Assembly (NCBI GenBank): GCA_950022295.1
Contig: OX465596.1
Span: forward strand, 372,001 to 436,000
DNA: 64,000 bases
From: Bromus sterilis
Taxonomy: Eukaryota; Streptophyta; Magnoliopsida; Poales; Poaceae
Direction of reading: 5' to 3'
The notes under the pieces were generated by a model. It was given only the letters and a program-made list of their open reading frames with translations, had not been told where the DNA came from and made no database searches. The position numbers were made by a program, and so were the translations under genes. Shown piece by piece: positions 23,583 through 35,700 of the stretch. Position 1 is the first letter of the stretch. The number at the start of each line of letters is the position of its first letter.

Positions 23583-26500
23583 GTCATCAACACTCGCGGT
23601 TTTGGCCGTTTCTGGCCGTATTCATGAGCTATTAGTCACCGTTTTGAGTCCCCGGAGTGATTTCCACCATTGACGAACCCCAGGTTGTATTTACGTGTCG
23701 GTCATCAACACTCGCAGTTTTGGCCGTTTCTGGCCTGTTTCATGAGCTATTAATCACCGTTTTGAGTCCCCGGAGTAATTTCCACCATTGACGAACCCTA
23801 GGTTGTATTTACGTGTCGGTCAGCAACACTCGCGGTTTTCGCCGTTTCTGGCCTGTTTCATGAGCTATTAATCACCATTTTGAGTCCCCGGATTGATTTC
23901 CACCATTGACGAACCCCAGTTGTATTTACGTGTCGGTCATCAACACTCGCCGTTTTGGCCGTTTCTGGCCTGTTTCATGAGCTATTAATCACAGTAAGAT
24001 GGGCTATTAATCACCGTTTTGAGTCCCTGGAGTGATTTCCACCATTGTCGAACCCCAGGTTGCGTTTACGTGCCGGTCATCAACACTCGCAGTTTTGGCC
24101 GATTCTGGCCTGTTTCATGGGCTATTAATCACAGTTACATGGGCTATTAATCACCGTTTTGGGTCCCCGTAGTGATTTCCACCATTGACGAACCCTAGGG
24201 TGCATTTACGTGCCGGTCATCAACACTCGCAGTTTTGGCCGATTCTGGCCTGTTTCAAGGGCTATTAATCACAGTTACATCGGCTATTAATCACCGTTTT
24301 GGGTCCCCGTAGTGATTTCCTCCATTGACGAACCCTAGGGTGCATTTACGTGCCGGTCATCAACACTCGCAGTTTTGGCCGATTCTGGCCTGTTTCAAGG
24401 GCTATTAATAACTGTTACATGGGCAATTAATCACCGTTTTGGGTCCCCGTAGTGATTTCCACCATTGACGAACCCTAGGGTGCATTTACGTGCCGGTCAT
24501 CAACACTCGCAGTTTTGGCCGATTCTGGCCTGTTTCATGGGCTTTTAATCACTGTTACATGGGCTATTAATCACCGTTTTGGGTCCCCGTAGTGATTTCC
24601 ACCATTGACGAACCCGAGGGTGCATTTACGTGCCGGTCATCAACACTCGCAGTTTTGGCCGATTCTGGCCTGTTTCATGGGCTATTAATCACTGTTACAT
24701 GGGCTATTAATCACCGTTTTGAGTCCCCGGAGTGATTTCCACCATTGACGAACCCCAGGTTGTCTTTACGTGTCGGTCATCAACACTCGCAGTTTTGTCC
24801 GTTTCTGGCCTGTTTCATGGGCTATTAATCAAAGTTACATGGGCTATTAATCACCGTTTTGGGTCCCCGGAGTGATTTCCACCATTGTCGAACCCCAGGT
24901 TGCGTTTACGTGCCGGTCATCAACACTCGCAGTTTTGGCCGTTTCTGGCTTGTTTCATGGGCTATTAATCACTGTTGCATGGGCTATTAATCTCCGTTTT
25001 GAGTCCCCGGAGTGATTTCCACCATTGACGAACCCCAGGTTGTATTTACGTGTCGGTCATCAACACTCGCGGTTTTGGCCGTTTCTGGCCTGTTTCATGG
25101 GCTTTTAATCACTGTTACATGGGCAATTAATCACCGTTTTGGGTCCCCGTAGTGATTTCCACCATTGACGAACCCAAGGGTGCATTTACGTGCCGGTCAT
25201 CAACACTCGCAGTTTTGGCCGATTCTGGCCTGTTTCATGGGCTTTTAATCACTGTTACATGGGCTATTAATCACCGTTTTGGGTCCCCGTAGTGATTTCC
25301 TCCATTGACGAACCCTAGGGTGCATTTACGTGCGGGTCATCAACACTCGCAGTTTTGGCCGATTCTGGCCTGTTTCAAGGGCTATTAATCACTGTTACAT
25401 GGGCAATTAATCACCGTTTTGGGTCCCCGTAGTGATTTCCACCATTGACGAACCCTAGGGTGCATTTACGTGCCGGTCATCAACACTCGCAGTTTTGGCC
25501 GATTCTGGCCTGTTTCATGGGCTTTTAATCACTGTTACATGGGCTATTAATCACCGTTTTGGGTCCCCGTAGTGATTTCCACCATTGACGAACCCTAGGG
25601 TGCATTTACGTGCCGGTCATCAACACTCGCAGTTTTGGCCGATTCTGGCCTGTTTCATGGGCTATTAATCACTGTTACATGGGCTATTAATCACCGTTTT
25701 GAGTCCCCGGAGTGATTTCCACCATTGACGAACCCCAGGTTGTCTTTACGTGTCGGTCATCAACACTCGCAGTTTTGTCCGTTTCTGGCCTGTTTCATGG
25801 GCTATTAATCAAAGTTACATGGGCTATTAATGACCGTTTTGAGTCCCCGGAGTGATTTCCACCATTGTCGAACCCCAGGTTGCGTTTACGTGCCGGTCAT
25901 CAACACTCGCAGTTTTGGCCATTTCTGGCTTGTTTCATGGGCTATTAATCACTGTTACATGGGCTATTAATCACCGTTTTGGGTCCCCGTAGTGATTTCC
26001 TCCATTGACGAACCCTAGGGTGCATTTACGTGCCGATCATCAACACTCGCAGTTTTGGCCGATTCTGGCCTGTTTCAAGGGCTATTAATCACTGTTACAT
26101 GGGCTATTAATCACCGTTTTGGGTCCCCGTAGTGATTTCCACCATTGACGAACCCTAGGGTGCATTTACGTGCCGGTCATCAACACTCGCAGTTTTGGCC
26201 GATTCTGGCCTGTTTCATGGGCTTTTAATCACTGTTACATGGGCTATTAATCACCGTTTTGGGTCCCCGTAGTGATTTCCACCATTGACGAACCCGAGGG
26301 TGCATTTACGTGCCGGTCATCAACACTCGCAGTTTTGGCCGATTCTGGCCTGTTTCATGGGCTTTTAATCACTGTTACATGGGCAATTAATCACCGTTTT
26401 GGGTCCCCGGAGTGATTTCCACCATTGACGAACCCAAGGGTGCATTTACGTGCCGGTCATCAACACTCGCAGTTTTGGCCGATTCTGGCCTGTTTCATGG

Positions 26501-29500
26501 GCTTTTAATCACTGTTACATGGGCTATTAATCACCGTTTTGGGTCCCCGTAGTGATTTCCTCCATTGACGAACCCTAGGGTGCATTTACGTGCCGGTCAT
26601 CAACACTCGCAGTTTTGGCCGATTCTGGCCTGTTTCATGGGCTTTTAATCACTGTTACATGGGCAATTAATCACCGTTTTGGGTCCCCGTAGTGATTTCC
26701 ACCATTGACGAACCCAAGGGTGCATTTACGTGCCGGTCATCAACACTCGCAGTTTTGGCCGATTCTGGCCTGTTTCAAGGGCTATTAATAACTGTTACAT
26801 GGGCAATTAATCACCGTTTTGGGTCCCCGTAGTGATTTCCACCATTGACGAACCCTAGGGTGCATTTACGTGCCGGTCATCAACACTCGCAGTTTTGGCC
26901 GATTCTGGCCTGTTTCAAGGGCTATTAATCACAGTTACATCGGCTATTAATCACCGTTTTGGGTCCCCGTAGTGATTTCCTCCATTGACGAACCCTAGGG
27001 TGCATTTACGTGCCGGTCATCAACACTCGCAGTTTTGGCCGATTCTGGCCTGTTTCAAGGGCTATTAATAACTGTTACATGGGCAATTAATCACCGTTTT
27101 GGGTCCCCGTAGTGATTTCCACCATTGACGAACCCTAGGGTGCATTTACGTGCCGGTCATCAACACTCGCAGTTTTGGCCGATTCTGGCCTGTTTCATGG
27201 GCTATTAATCACTGTTACATGGGCTATTAATCACCGTTTTGAGTCCCCGGAGTGATTTCCACCATTGACGAACCCCAGGTTGTCTTTACGTGTCGGTCAT
27301 CAACACTCGCAGTTTTGTCCGTTTCTGGCCTGTTTCATGGGCTATTAATCAAAGTTACATGGGCTATTAATCACCGTTTTGAGTCCCCGGAGTGATTTCC
27401 ACCATTGTCGAACCCCAGGTTGCGTTTACGTGCCGGTCATCAACACTCGCAGTTTTGGCCGTTTCTGGCTTGTTTCATGGGCTATTAATCACTGTTACAT
27501 GGGCTATTAATCTCCGTTTTGAGTCCCCGGAGTGATTTCCACCATTGACGAACCCCAGGTTGTCTTTACGTGTCGGTCATCAACACTCGCGGTTTTGGCC
27601 GTTTCTGGCCGTATTCATGAGCTATTAGTCACCGTTTTGAGTCCCCGGAGTGATTTCCACCATTGACGAACCCCAGGTTGTATTTACGTGTCGGTCATCA
27701 ACACTCGCAGTTTTGGCCGTTTCTGGCCTGTTTCATGAGCTATTAATCACCGTTTTGAGTCCCCGGAGTAATTTCCACCATTGACGAACCCTAGGTTGTA
27801 TTTACGTGTCGGTCAGCAACACTCGCGGTTTTCGCCGTTTCTGGCCTGTTTCATGAGCTATTAATCACCATTTTGAGTCCCCGGATTGATTTCCACCATT
27901 GACGAACCCCAGTTGTATTTACGTGTCGGTCATCAACACTCGCCGTTTTGGCCGTTTCTGGCCTGTTTCATGAGCTATTAATCACAGTAAGATGGGCTAT
28001 TAATCACCGTTTTGAGTCCCTGGAGTGATTTCCACCATTGTCGAACCCCAGGTTGCGTTTACGTGCCGGTCATCAACACTCGCAGTTTTGGCCGATTCTG
28101 GCCTGTTTCATGGGCTATTAATCACAGTTACATGGGCTATTAATCACCGTTTTGGGTCCCCGTAGTGATTTCCACCATTGACGAACCCTAGGGTGCATTT
28201 ACGTGCCGGTCATCAACACTCGCAGTTTTGGCCGATTCTGGCCTGTTTCAAGGGCTATTAATCACAGTTACATCGGCTATTAATCACCGTTTTGGGTCCC
28301 CGTAGTGATTTCCTCCATTGACGAACCCTAGGGTGCATTTACGTGCCGGTCATCAACACTCGCAGTTTTGGCCGATTCTGGCCTGTTTCAAGGGCTATTA
28401 ATAACTGTTACATGGGCAATTAATCACCGTTTTGGGTCCCCGTAGTGATTTCCACCATTGACGAACCCTAGGGTGCATTTACGTGCCGGTCATCAACACT
28501 CGCAGTTTTGGCCGATTCTGGCCTGTTTCATGGGCTTTTAATCACTGTTACATGGGCTATTAATCACCGTTTTGGGTCCCCGTAGTGATTTCCACCATTG
28601 ACGAACCCGAGGGTGCATTTACGTGCCGGTCATCAACACTCGCAGTTTTGGCCGATTCTGGCCTGTTTCATGGGCTATTAATCACTGTTACATGGGCTAT
28701 TAATCACCGTTTTGAGTCCCCGGAGTGATTTCCACCATTGACGAACCCCAGGTTGTCTTTACGTGTCGGTCATCAACACTCGCAGTTTTGTCCGTTTCTG
28801 GCCTGTTTCATGGGCTATTAATCAAAGTTACATGGGCTATTAATCACCGTTTTGGGTCCCCGGAGTGATTTCCACCATTGTCGAACCCCAGGTTGCGTTT
28901 ACGTGCCGGTCATCAACACTCGCAGTTTTGGCCGTTTCTGGCTTGTTTCATGGGCTATTAATCACTGTTGCATGGGCTATTAATCTCCGTTTTGAGTCCC
29001 CGGAGTGATTTCCACCATTGACGAACCCCAGGTTGTATTTACGTGTCGGTCATCAACACTCGCGGTTTTGGCCGTTTCTGGCCTGTTTCATGGGCTTTTA
29101 ATCACTGTTACATGGGCAATTAATCACCGTTTTGGGTCCCCGTAGTGATTTCCACCATTGACGAACCCAAGGGTGCATTTACGTGCCGGTCATCAACACT
29201 CGCAGTTTTGGCCGATTCTGGCCTGTTTCATGGGCTTTTAATCACTGTTACATGGGCTATTAATCACCGTTTTGGGTCCCCGTAGTGATTTCCTCCATTG
29301 ACGAACCCTAGGGTGCATTTACGTGCGGGTCATCAACACTCGCAGTTTTGGCCGATTCTGGCCTGTTTCAAGGGCTATTAATCACTGTTACATGGGCAAT
29401 TAATCACCGTTTTGGGTCCCCGTAGTGATTTCCACCATTGACGAACCCTAGGGTGCATTTACGTGCCGGTCATCAACACTCGCAGTTTTGGCCGATTCTG

Positions 29501-30353
29501 GCCTGTTTCATGGGCTTTTAATCACTGTTACATGGGCTATTAATCACCGTTTTGGGTCCCCGTAGTGATTTCCACCATTGACGAACCCTAGGGTGCATTT
29601 ACGTGCCGGTCATCAACACTCGCAGTTTTGGCCGATTCTGGCCTGTTTCATGGGCTATTAATCACTGTTACATGGGCTATTAATCACCGTTTTGAGTCCC
29701 CGGAGTGATTTCCACCATTGACGAACCCCAGGTTGTCTTTACGTGTCGGTCATCAACACTCGCAGTTTTGTCCGTTTCTGGCCTGTTTCATGGGCTATTA
29801 ATCAAAGTTACATGGGCTATTAATGACCGTTTTGAGTCCCCGGAGTGATTTCCACCATTGTCGAACCCCAGGTTGCGTTTACGTGCCGGTCATCAACACT
29901 CGCAGTTTTGGCCATTTCTGGCTTGTTTCATGGGCTATTAATCACTGTTACATGGGCTATTAATCACCGTTTTGGGTCCCCGTAGTGATTTCCTCCATTG
30001 ACGAACCCTAGGGTGCATTTACGTGCCGATCATCAACACTCGCAGTTTTGGCCGATTCTGGCCTGTTTCAAGGGCTATTAATCACTGTTACATGGGCTAT
30101 TAATCACCGTTTTGGGTCCCCGTAGTGATTTCCACCATTGACGAACCCTAGGGTGCATTTACGTGCCGGTCATCAACACTCGCAGTTTTGGCCGATTCTG
30201 GCCTGTTTCATGGGCTTTTAATCACTGTTACATGGGCTATTAATCACCGTTTTGGGTCCCCGTAGTGATTTCCACCATTGACGAACCCGAGGGTGCATTT
30301 ACGTGCCGGTCATCAACACTCGCAGTTTTGGCCGATTCTGGCCTGTTTCATGG
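22780..30353 (+). repeat. 3993 bp near-tandem segmental duplication
   Basis: About 22780-26360 is repeated at about 26773-30353. The offset 3993 holds for ATTAGTCAC (23629/27622), GAACCCAAGG (25170/29163) and the unusual hybrid block GGGTCCCCGG (24861/28854), which joins an alpha left part to a beta right part. Sharing this odd block supports a recent common origin. The short stretch 26361-26772 between the copies is an extra run of alpha monomers, with GGGTCCCCGG again at 26401. Confidence 0.82.
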
Positions 30354-32739
30354 GCTATTAATCACTGTTACATGGGCTATTAATCACCGTTTTGAGTCCC
30401 CGGAGTGATTTCCACCATTGACGAACCCCAGGTTGTCTTTACGTGTCGGTCATCAACACTCGCAGTTTTGTCCGTTTCTGGCCTGTTTCATGGGCTATTA
30501 ATCAAAGTTACATGGGCTATTAATCACCGTTTTGAGTCCCCGGAGTGATTTCCACCATTGTCGAACCCCAGGTTGCGTTTACGTGCCGGTCATCAACACT
30601 CGCAGTTTTGGCCGTTTCTGGCTTGTTTCATGGGCTATTAATCACTGTTACATGGGCTATTAATCTCCGTTTTGAGTCCCCGGAGTGATTTCCACCATTG
30701 ACGAAACCCAGGTTGTATTTACGTGTCGGTCATCAACACTCGCGGTTTTGGCCGTTTCTGGCCGTATTCATGAGCTATTAGTCACCGTTTTGAGTCCCCG
30801 GAGTGATTTCCACCATTGACGAACCCCAGGTTGTATTTACGTGTCGGTCATCAACACTCGCAGTTTTGGCCGTTTCTGGCCTGTTTCATGAGCTATTAAT
30901 CACCGTTTTGAGTCCCCGGAGTAATTTCCACCATTGACGAACCCTAGGTTGTATTTACGTGTCGGTCAGCAACACTCGCGGTTTTCGCCGTTTCTGGCCT
31001 GTTTCATGAGCTATTAATCACCATTTTGAGTCCCCGGATTGATTTCCACCATTGACGAACCCCAGTTGTATTTACGTGTCGGTCATCAACACTCGCCGTT
31101 TTGGCCGTTTCTGGCCTGTTTCATGAGCTATTAATCACAGTAAGATGGGCTATTAATCACCGTTTTGAGTCCCTGGAGTGATTTCCACCATTGTCGAACC
31201 CCAGGTTGCGTTTACGTGCCGGTCATCAACACTCGCAGTTTTGGCCGATTCTGGCCTGTTTCATGGGCTATTAATCACAGTTACATGGGCTATTAATCAC
31301 CGTTTTGGGTCCCCGAAGTGATTTCCACCATTGACGAACCCTAGGGTGCATTTACGTGCCGGTCATCAACACTCGCAGTTTTGGCCGATTCTGGCCTGTT
31401 TCAAGGGCTATTAATCACAGTTACATCGGCTATTAATCACCGTTTTGGGTCCCCGTAGTGATTTCCTCCATTGACGAACCCTAGGGTGCATTTACGTGCC
31501 GGTCATCAACACTCGCAGTTTTGGCCGATTCTGGCCTGTTTCAAGGGCTATTAATAACTGTTACATGGGCAATTAATCACCGTTTTGGGTCCCCGTAGTG
31601 ATTTCCACCATTGACGAACCCTAGGGTGCATTTACGTGCCGGTCATCAACACTCGCAGTTTTGGCCGATTCTGGCCTGTTTCATGGGCTTTTAATCACTG
31701 TTACATGGGCAATTAATCACCGTTTTGGGTCCCCGTAGTGATTTCCACCATTGACGAACCCAAGGGTGCATTTACGTGCCGGTCATCAACACTCGCAGTT
31801 TTGGCCGATTCTGGCCTGTTTCATGGGCTTTTAATCACTGTTACATGGGCTATTAATCACCGTTTTGGGTCCCCGTAGTGATTTCCTCCATTGACGAACC
31901 CTAGGGTGCATTTACGTGCGGGTCATCAACACTCGCAGTTTTGGCCGATTCTGGCCTGTTTCAAGGGCTATTAATCACTGTTACATGGGCAATTAATCAC
32001 CGTTTTGTGTCCCCGTAGTGATTTCCACCATTGACGAACCCTAGGGTGCATTTACGTGCCGGTCATCAACACTCGCAGTTTTGTCCGTTTCTGGCCTGTT
32101 TCATGGGCTTTTAATCACTGTTACATGGGCTATTAATCACCGTTTTGGGTCCCCGTAGTGATTTCCACCATTGACGAACCCGAGGGTGCATTTACGTGCC
32201 GGTCATCAACACTCGCAGTTTTGGCCGATTCTGGCCTGTTTCATGGGCTATTAATCACTGTTACATGGGCTATTAATCACCGTTTTGAGTCCCCGGAGTG
32301 ATTTCCACCATTGACGAACCCCAGGTTGTCTTTACGTGTCGGTCATCAACACTCGCAGTTTTGTCCGTTTCTGGCCTGTTTCATGGGCTATTAATCAAAG
32401 TTACATGGGCTATTAATCACCGTTTTGAGTCCCCGGAGTGATTTCCACCATTGTCGAACCCCAGGTTGCGTTTACGTGCCGGTCATCAACACTCGCAGTT
32501 TTGGCCGTTTCTGGCTTGTTTCATGGGCTATTAATCACTGTTGCATGGGCTATTAATCTCCGTTTTGAGTCCCCGGAGTGATTTCCACCATTGACGAACC
32601 CCAGGTTGTATTTACGTGTCGGTCATCAACACTCGCGGTTTTGGCCGTTTCTGGCCTGTTTCATGAGCTATTAATCACCGTTTTGAGTCCCCGGAGTAAT
32701 TTCCACCATTGACGAACCCCAGGTTGTATTTACGTGTCG

Positions 32740-35700
32740 GTCATCAACACTCGCAGTTTTGGCCGTTTCTGGCCTGTTTCATGAGCTATTAATCACAGTA
32801 AGATGGGCTATTAATCACCGTTTTGAGTCCCCGGAGTGATTTCCACCATTGTCGAACCCCAGGTTGCGTTTACGTGCCGGTCATCAACACTCGCAGTTGT
32901 GGCCGATTCTGGCCTGTTTCATGGGCTATTAATCACAGTTACATGGGCTATTAATCACCGTTTTGGGTCCCCGTAGTGATTTCCTCCATTGACGAACCCT
33001 AGGGTGCATTTACGTGCCGATCATCAACACTCGCAGTTTTGGCCGATTCTGGCCTGTTTCAAGGGCTATTAATCACTGTTACATGGGCTATTAATCACCG
33101 TTTTGGGTCCCCGTAGTGATTTCCACCATTGACGAACCCTAGGGTGCATTTATGTGCCGGTCATCAACACTCGCAGTTTTGGCCGATTCTGGCCTGTTTC
33201 ATGGGCTATTAATCACTGTTACATGGGCTATTAATCACCGTTTTGAGTCCCCGGAGTGATTTCCACCATTGACGAACCCCAGGTTGTATTTACGTGTCGG
33301 TCATCAACACTCGCAGTTTTGGCCGTTTCTGGCCTGTTTCATGGGCTATTAATCAAAGTTACATGGGCTATTAATCACCGTTTTGAGTCCCCGGAGTGAT
33401 TTCCACCATTGTCGAACCCCAGGTTGCGTTTACGTGCCGGTCATCAACACTCGCAGTTTTGGCCGTTTCTGGCCTGTTTCATGGGCTATTAATCACAGTT
33501 ACATGGGGTATTAATCACCGTTTTGAGTCCCCGGAGTGATTTCCACCATTGTCGAACCCCAGGTTGCGTTTACGTGCCGGTCATCAACACTCGCAGTTTT
33601 GGCCGATTCTGGCCTGTTTCATGGGCTATTAATCACTGTTACATGGGCTATTAATCTCCGTTTTGAGTCCCCGGAGTGATTTCCACCATTGACGAACCCC
33701 AGGTTGTATTTACGTGTCGGTCATCAACACTCGCGGTCTTGGCCGTTTCTGGCCGTATTCATGAGCTATTAATCACCGTTTTGAGTCCCCGGAGTGATTT
33801 CCACCATTGACGAACCCCAGGTTGTATTTACGTGTCGGTCATCAACACTCGCAGTTTTGGCCGATTCTGGCCTGTTTCAAGGGCTATTAATCACAGTTAC
33901 ATGGGCTATTAATCACCGTTTTGGGTCCCCGTAGTGATTTCCTCCATTGACGAACCCTAGGGTGCATTTACGTGCCGGTCATCAACACTCGCAGTTTTGG
34001 CCGATTCTGGCCTGTTTCAAGGGCTAATAATCACTGTTACATGGGCAATTAATCACCGTTTTGGGTCCCCGTAGTGATTTCCACCATTGACGAACCCTAG
34101 GGTGCATTTACGTGCCGGTCATCAACACTCGCAGTTTTGGCCGATTCTGGCCTGTTTCATGGGCTTTTAATCACTGTTACATGGGCTATTAATCACCGTT
34201 TTGGGTCCCCGTAGTGATTTCCACCATTGACGAATCCTAGGGTGCATTTACGTGCCGGTCATCAACACTCGCAGTTTTGGCCGTTTCTGGCCTGTTTCAT
34301 GAGCTATTAATCACAGTAAGATGGGCTATTAATCACCGTTTTGAGTCCCCGGAGTGATTTCCACCATTGTCGAACCCCAGGTTGCGTTTACGTGCCGGTC
34401 ATCAACACTCGCAGTTGTGGCCGATTCTGGCCTGTTTCATGGGCTATTAATCACAGTTACATGGGCTATTAATCACCGTTTTGGGTCCCCGTAGTGATTT
34501 CCTCCATTGACGAACCCTAGGGTGCATTTACGTGCCGATCATCAACACTCGCAGTTTTGGCCGATTCTGGCCTGTTTCAAGGGCTATTAATCACTGTTAC
34601 ATGGGCTATTAATCACCGTTTTGGGTCCCCGTAGTGATTTCCACCATTGACGAACCCTAGGGTGCATTTATGTGCCGGTCATCAACACTCGCAGTTTTGG
34701 CCGATTCTGGCCTGTTTCATGGGCTTTTAATCACTGTTACATGGGCTATTAATCACCGTTTTGGGTCCCCGTAGTGATTTCCTCCATTGACGAACCCTAG
34801 GGTGCATTTACGTGCCGGTCATCAACACTCGCAGTTTTGGCCGATTCTGGCCTGTTTCAAGGGCTATTAATCACTGTTACATGGGCAATTAATCACCGTT
34901 TTGGGTCCCCGTAGTGATTTCCTCCATTGACGAACCCTAGGGTGCATTTACGTGCCGGTCATCAACACTCGCAGTTTTGGCCGATTCTGGCCTGTTTCAA
35001 GGGCTATTAATCACTGTTACATGGGCTATTAATCACCGTTTTGGGTCCCCGTAGTGATTTCCTCCATTGACGAACCCTAGGGTGCATTTACGTGCCGGTC
35101 ATCAACACTCGCAGTTTTGGCCGATTCTGGCCTGTTTCAAGGGCTATTAATCACTGTTACATGGGCAATTAATCACCGTTTTGGGTCCCCGTAGTGATTT
35201 CCACCATTGACGAACCCTAGGGTGCATTTACGTGCCGGTCATCAACACTCGCAGTTTTGGCCGATTCTGGCCTGTTTCATGGGCTTTTAATCACTGTTAC
35301 ATGGGCTATTAATCACCGTTTTGGGTCCCCGTAGTGATTTCCACCATTGACGAATCCTAGGGTGCATTTACGTGCCGGTCATCAACACTCGCAGTTTTGG
35401 CCGTTTCTGGCCTGTTTCATGAGCTATTAATCACAGTAAGATGGGCTATTAATCACCGTTTTGAGTCCCCGGAGTGATTTCCACCATTGTCGAACCCCAG
35501 GTTGCGTTTACGTGCCGGTCATCAACACTCGCAGTTGTGGCCGATTCTGGCCTGTTTCATGGGCTATTAATCACTTTACATGGGCTATTAATCACCGTTT
35601 TGAGTCCCCGGAGTGATTTCCACCATTGACGAACCCCAGGTTGTATTTACGTGTCGGTCATCAACACTCGCGGTTTTGGCCGTTTCTGGCCTGTTTCATG

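Larger units (their letters stand above)
17204..31682 (+). repeat. Set A dispersed duplication, offset 10,372 bp
   Basis: About 17204-21310 matches about 27576-31682. ATTAGTCAC pairs 17250/27622 and 20403/30775 and GAACCCAAGG pair 18791/29163 all keep exactly the same spacing, and the 3153 bp interval between the two clusters is identical in both. Differences seen include GAGTCCTCGGAG near 17385 in the first copy only. The intervening 1613 bp tandem units lie between the two copies. Confidence 0.78.
2780..32621 (+). repeat. Set A satellite domain (~29.8 kb)
   Basis: A continuous run of monomers marked by variants absent from the flanking domains: TTGTCTTTAC, GTTTTGTCCGTTT, GAACCCGAGG, GAACCCAAGG, TGGGCAATTAATC, GACGAAACCC, ATTAGTCAC and the 117 bp GTCAGCAAC monomer. 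All four 162 bp monomers lie here. Between 3.0 and 7.9 kb I see only 140 bp copies; from 8.4 kb onward clusters of short monomers punctuate the run. The domain is assembled from overlapping duplications at offsets 3080, 5230, 3595, 1495, 560, 1613, 3993 and 10,372 bp. A further partial copy links about 4.0-4.8 kb with 5.5-6.3 kb (offset 1540). No gene or foreign element is present. Confidence 0.88.

Noticed and set aside
32400..32740. A second broken junction at the A-to-B change
   Set aside because: Monomer starts at 32622 and 32740 have normal spacing (118 bp), and no truncated copy is present; the change is in register.
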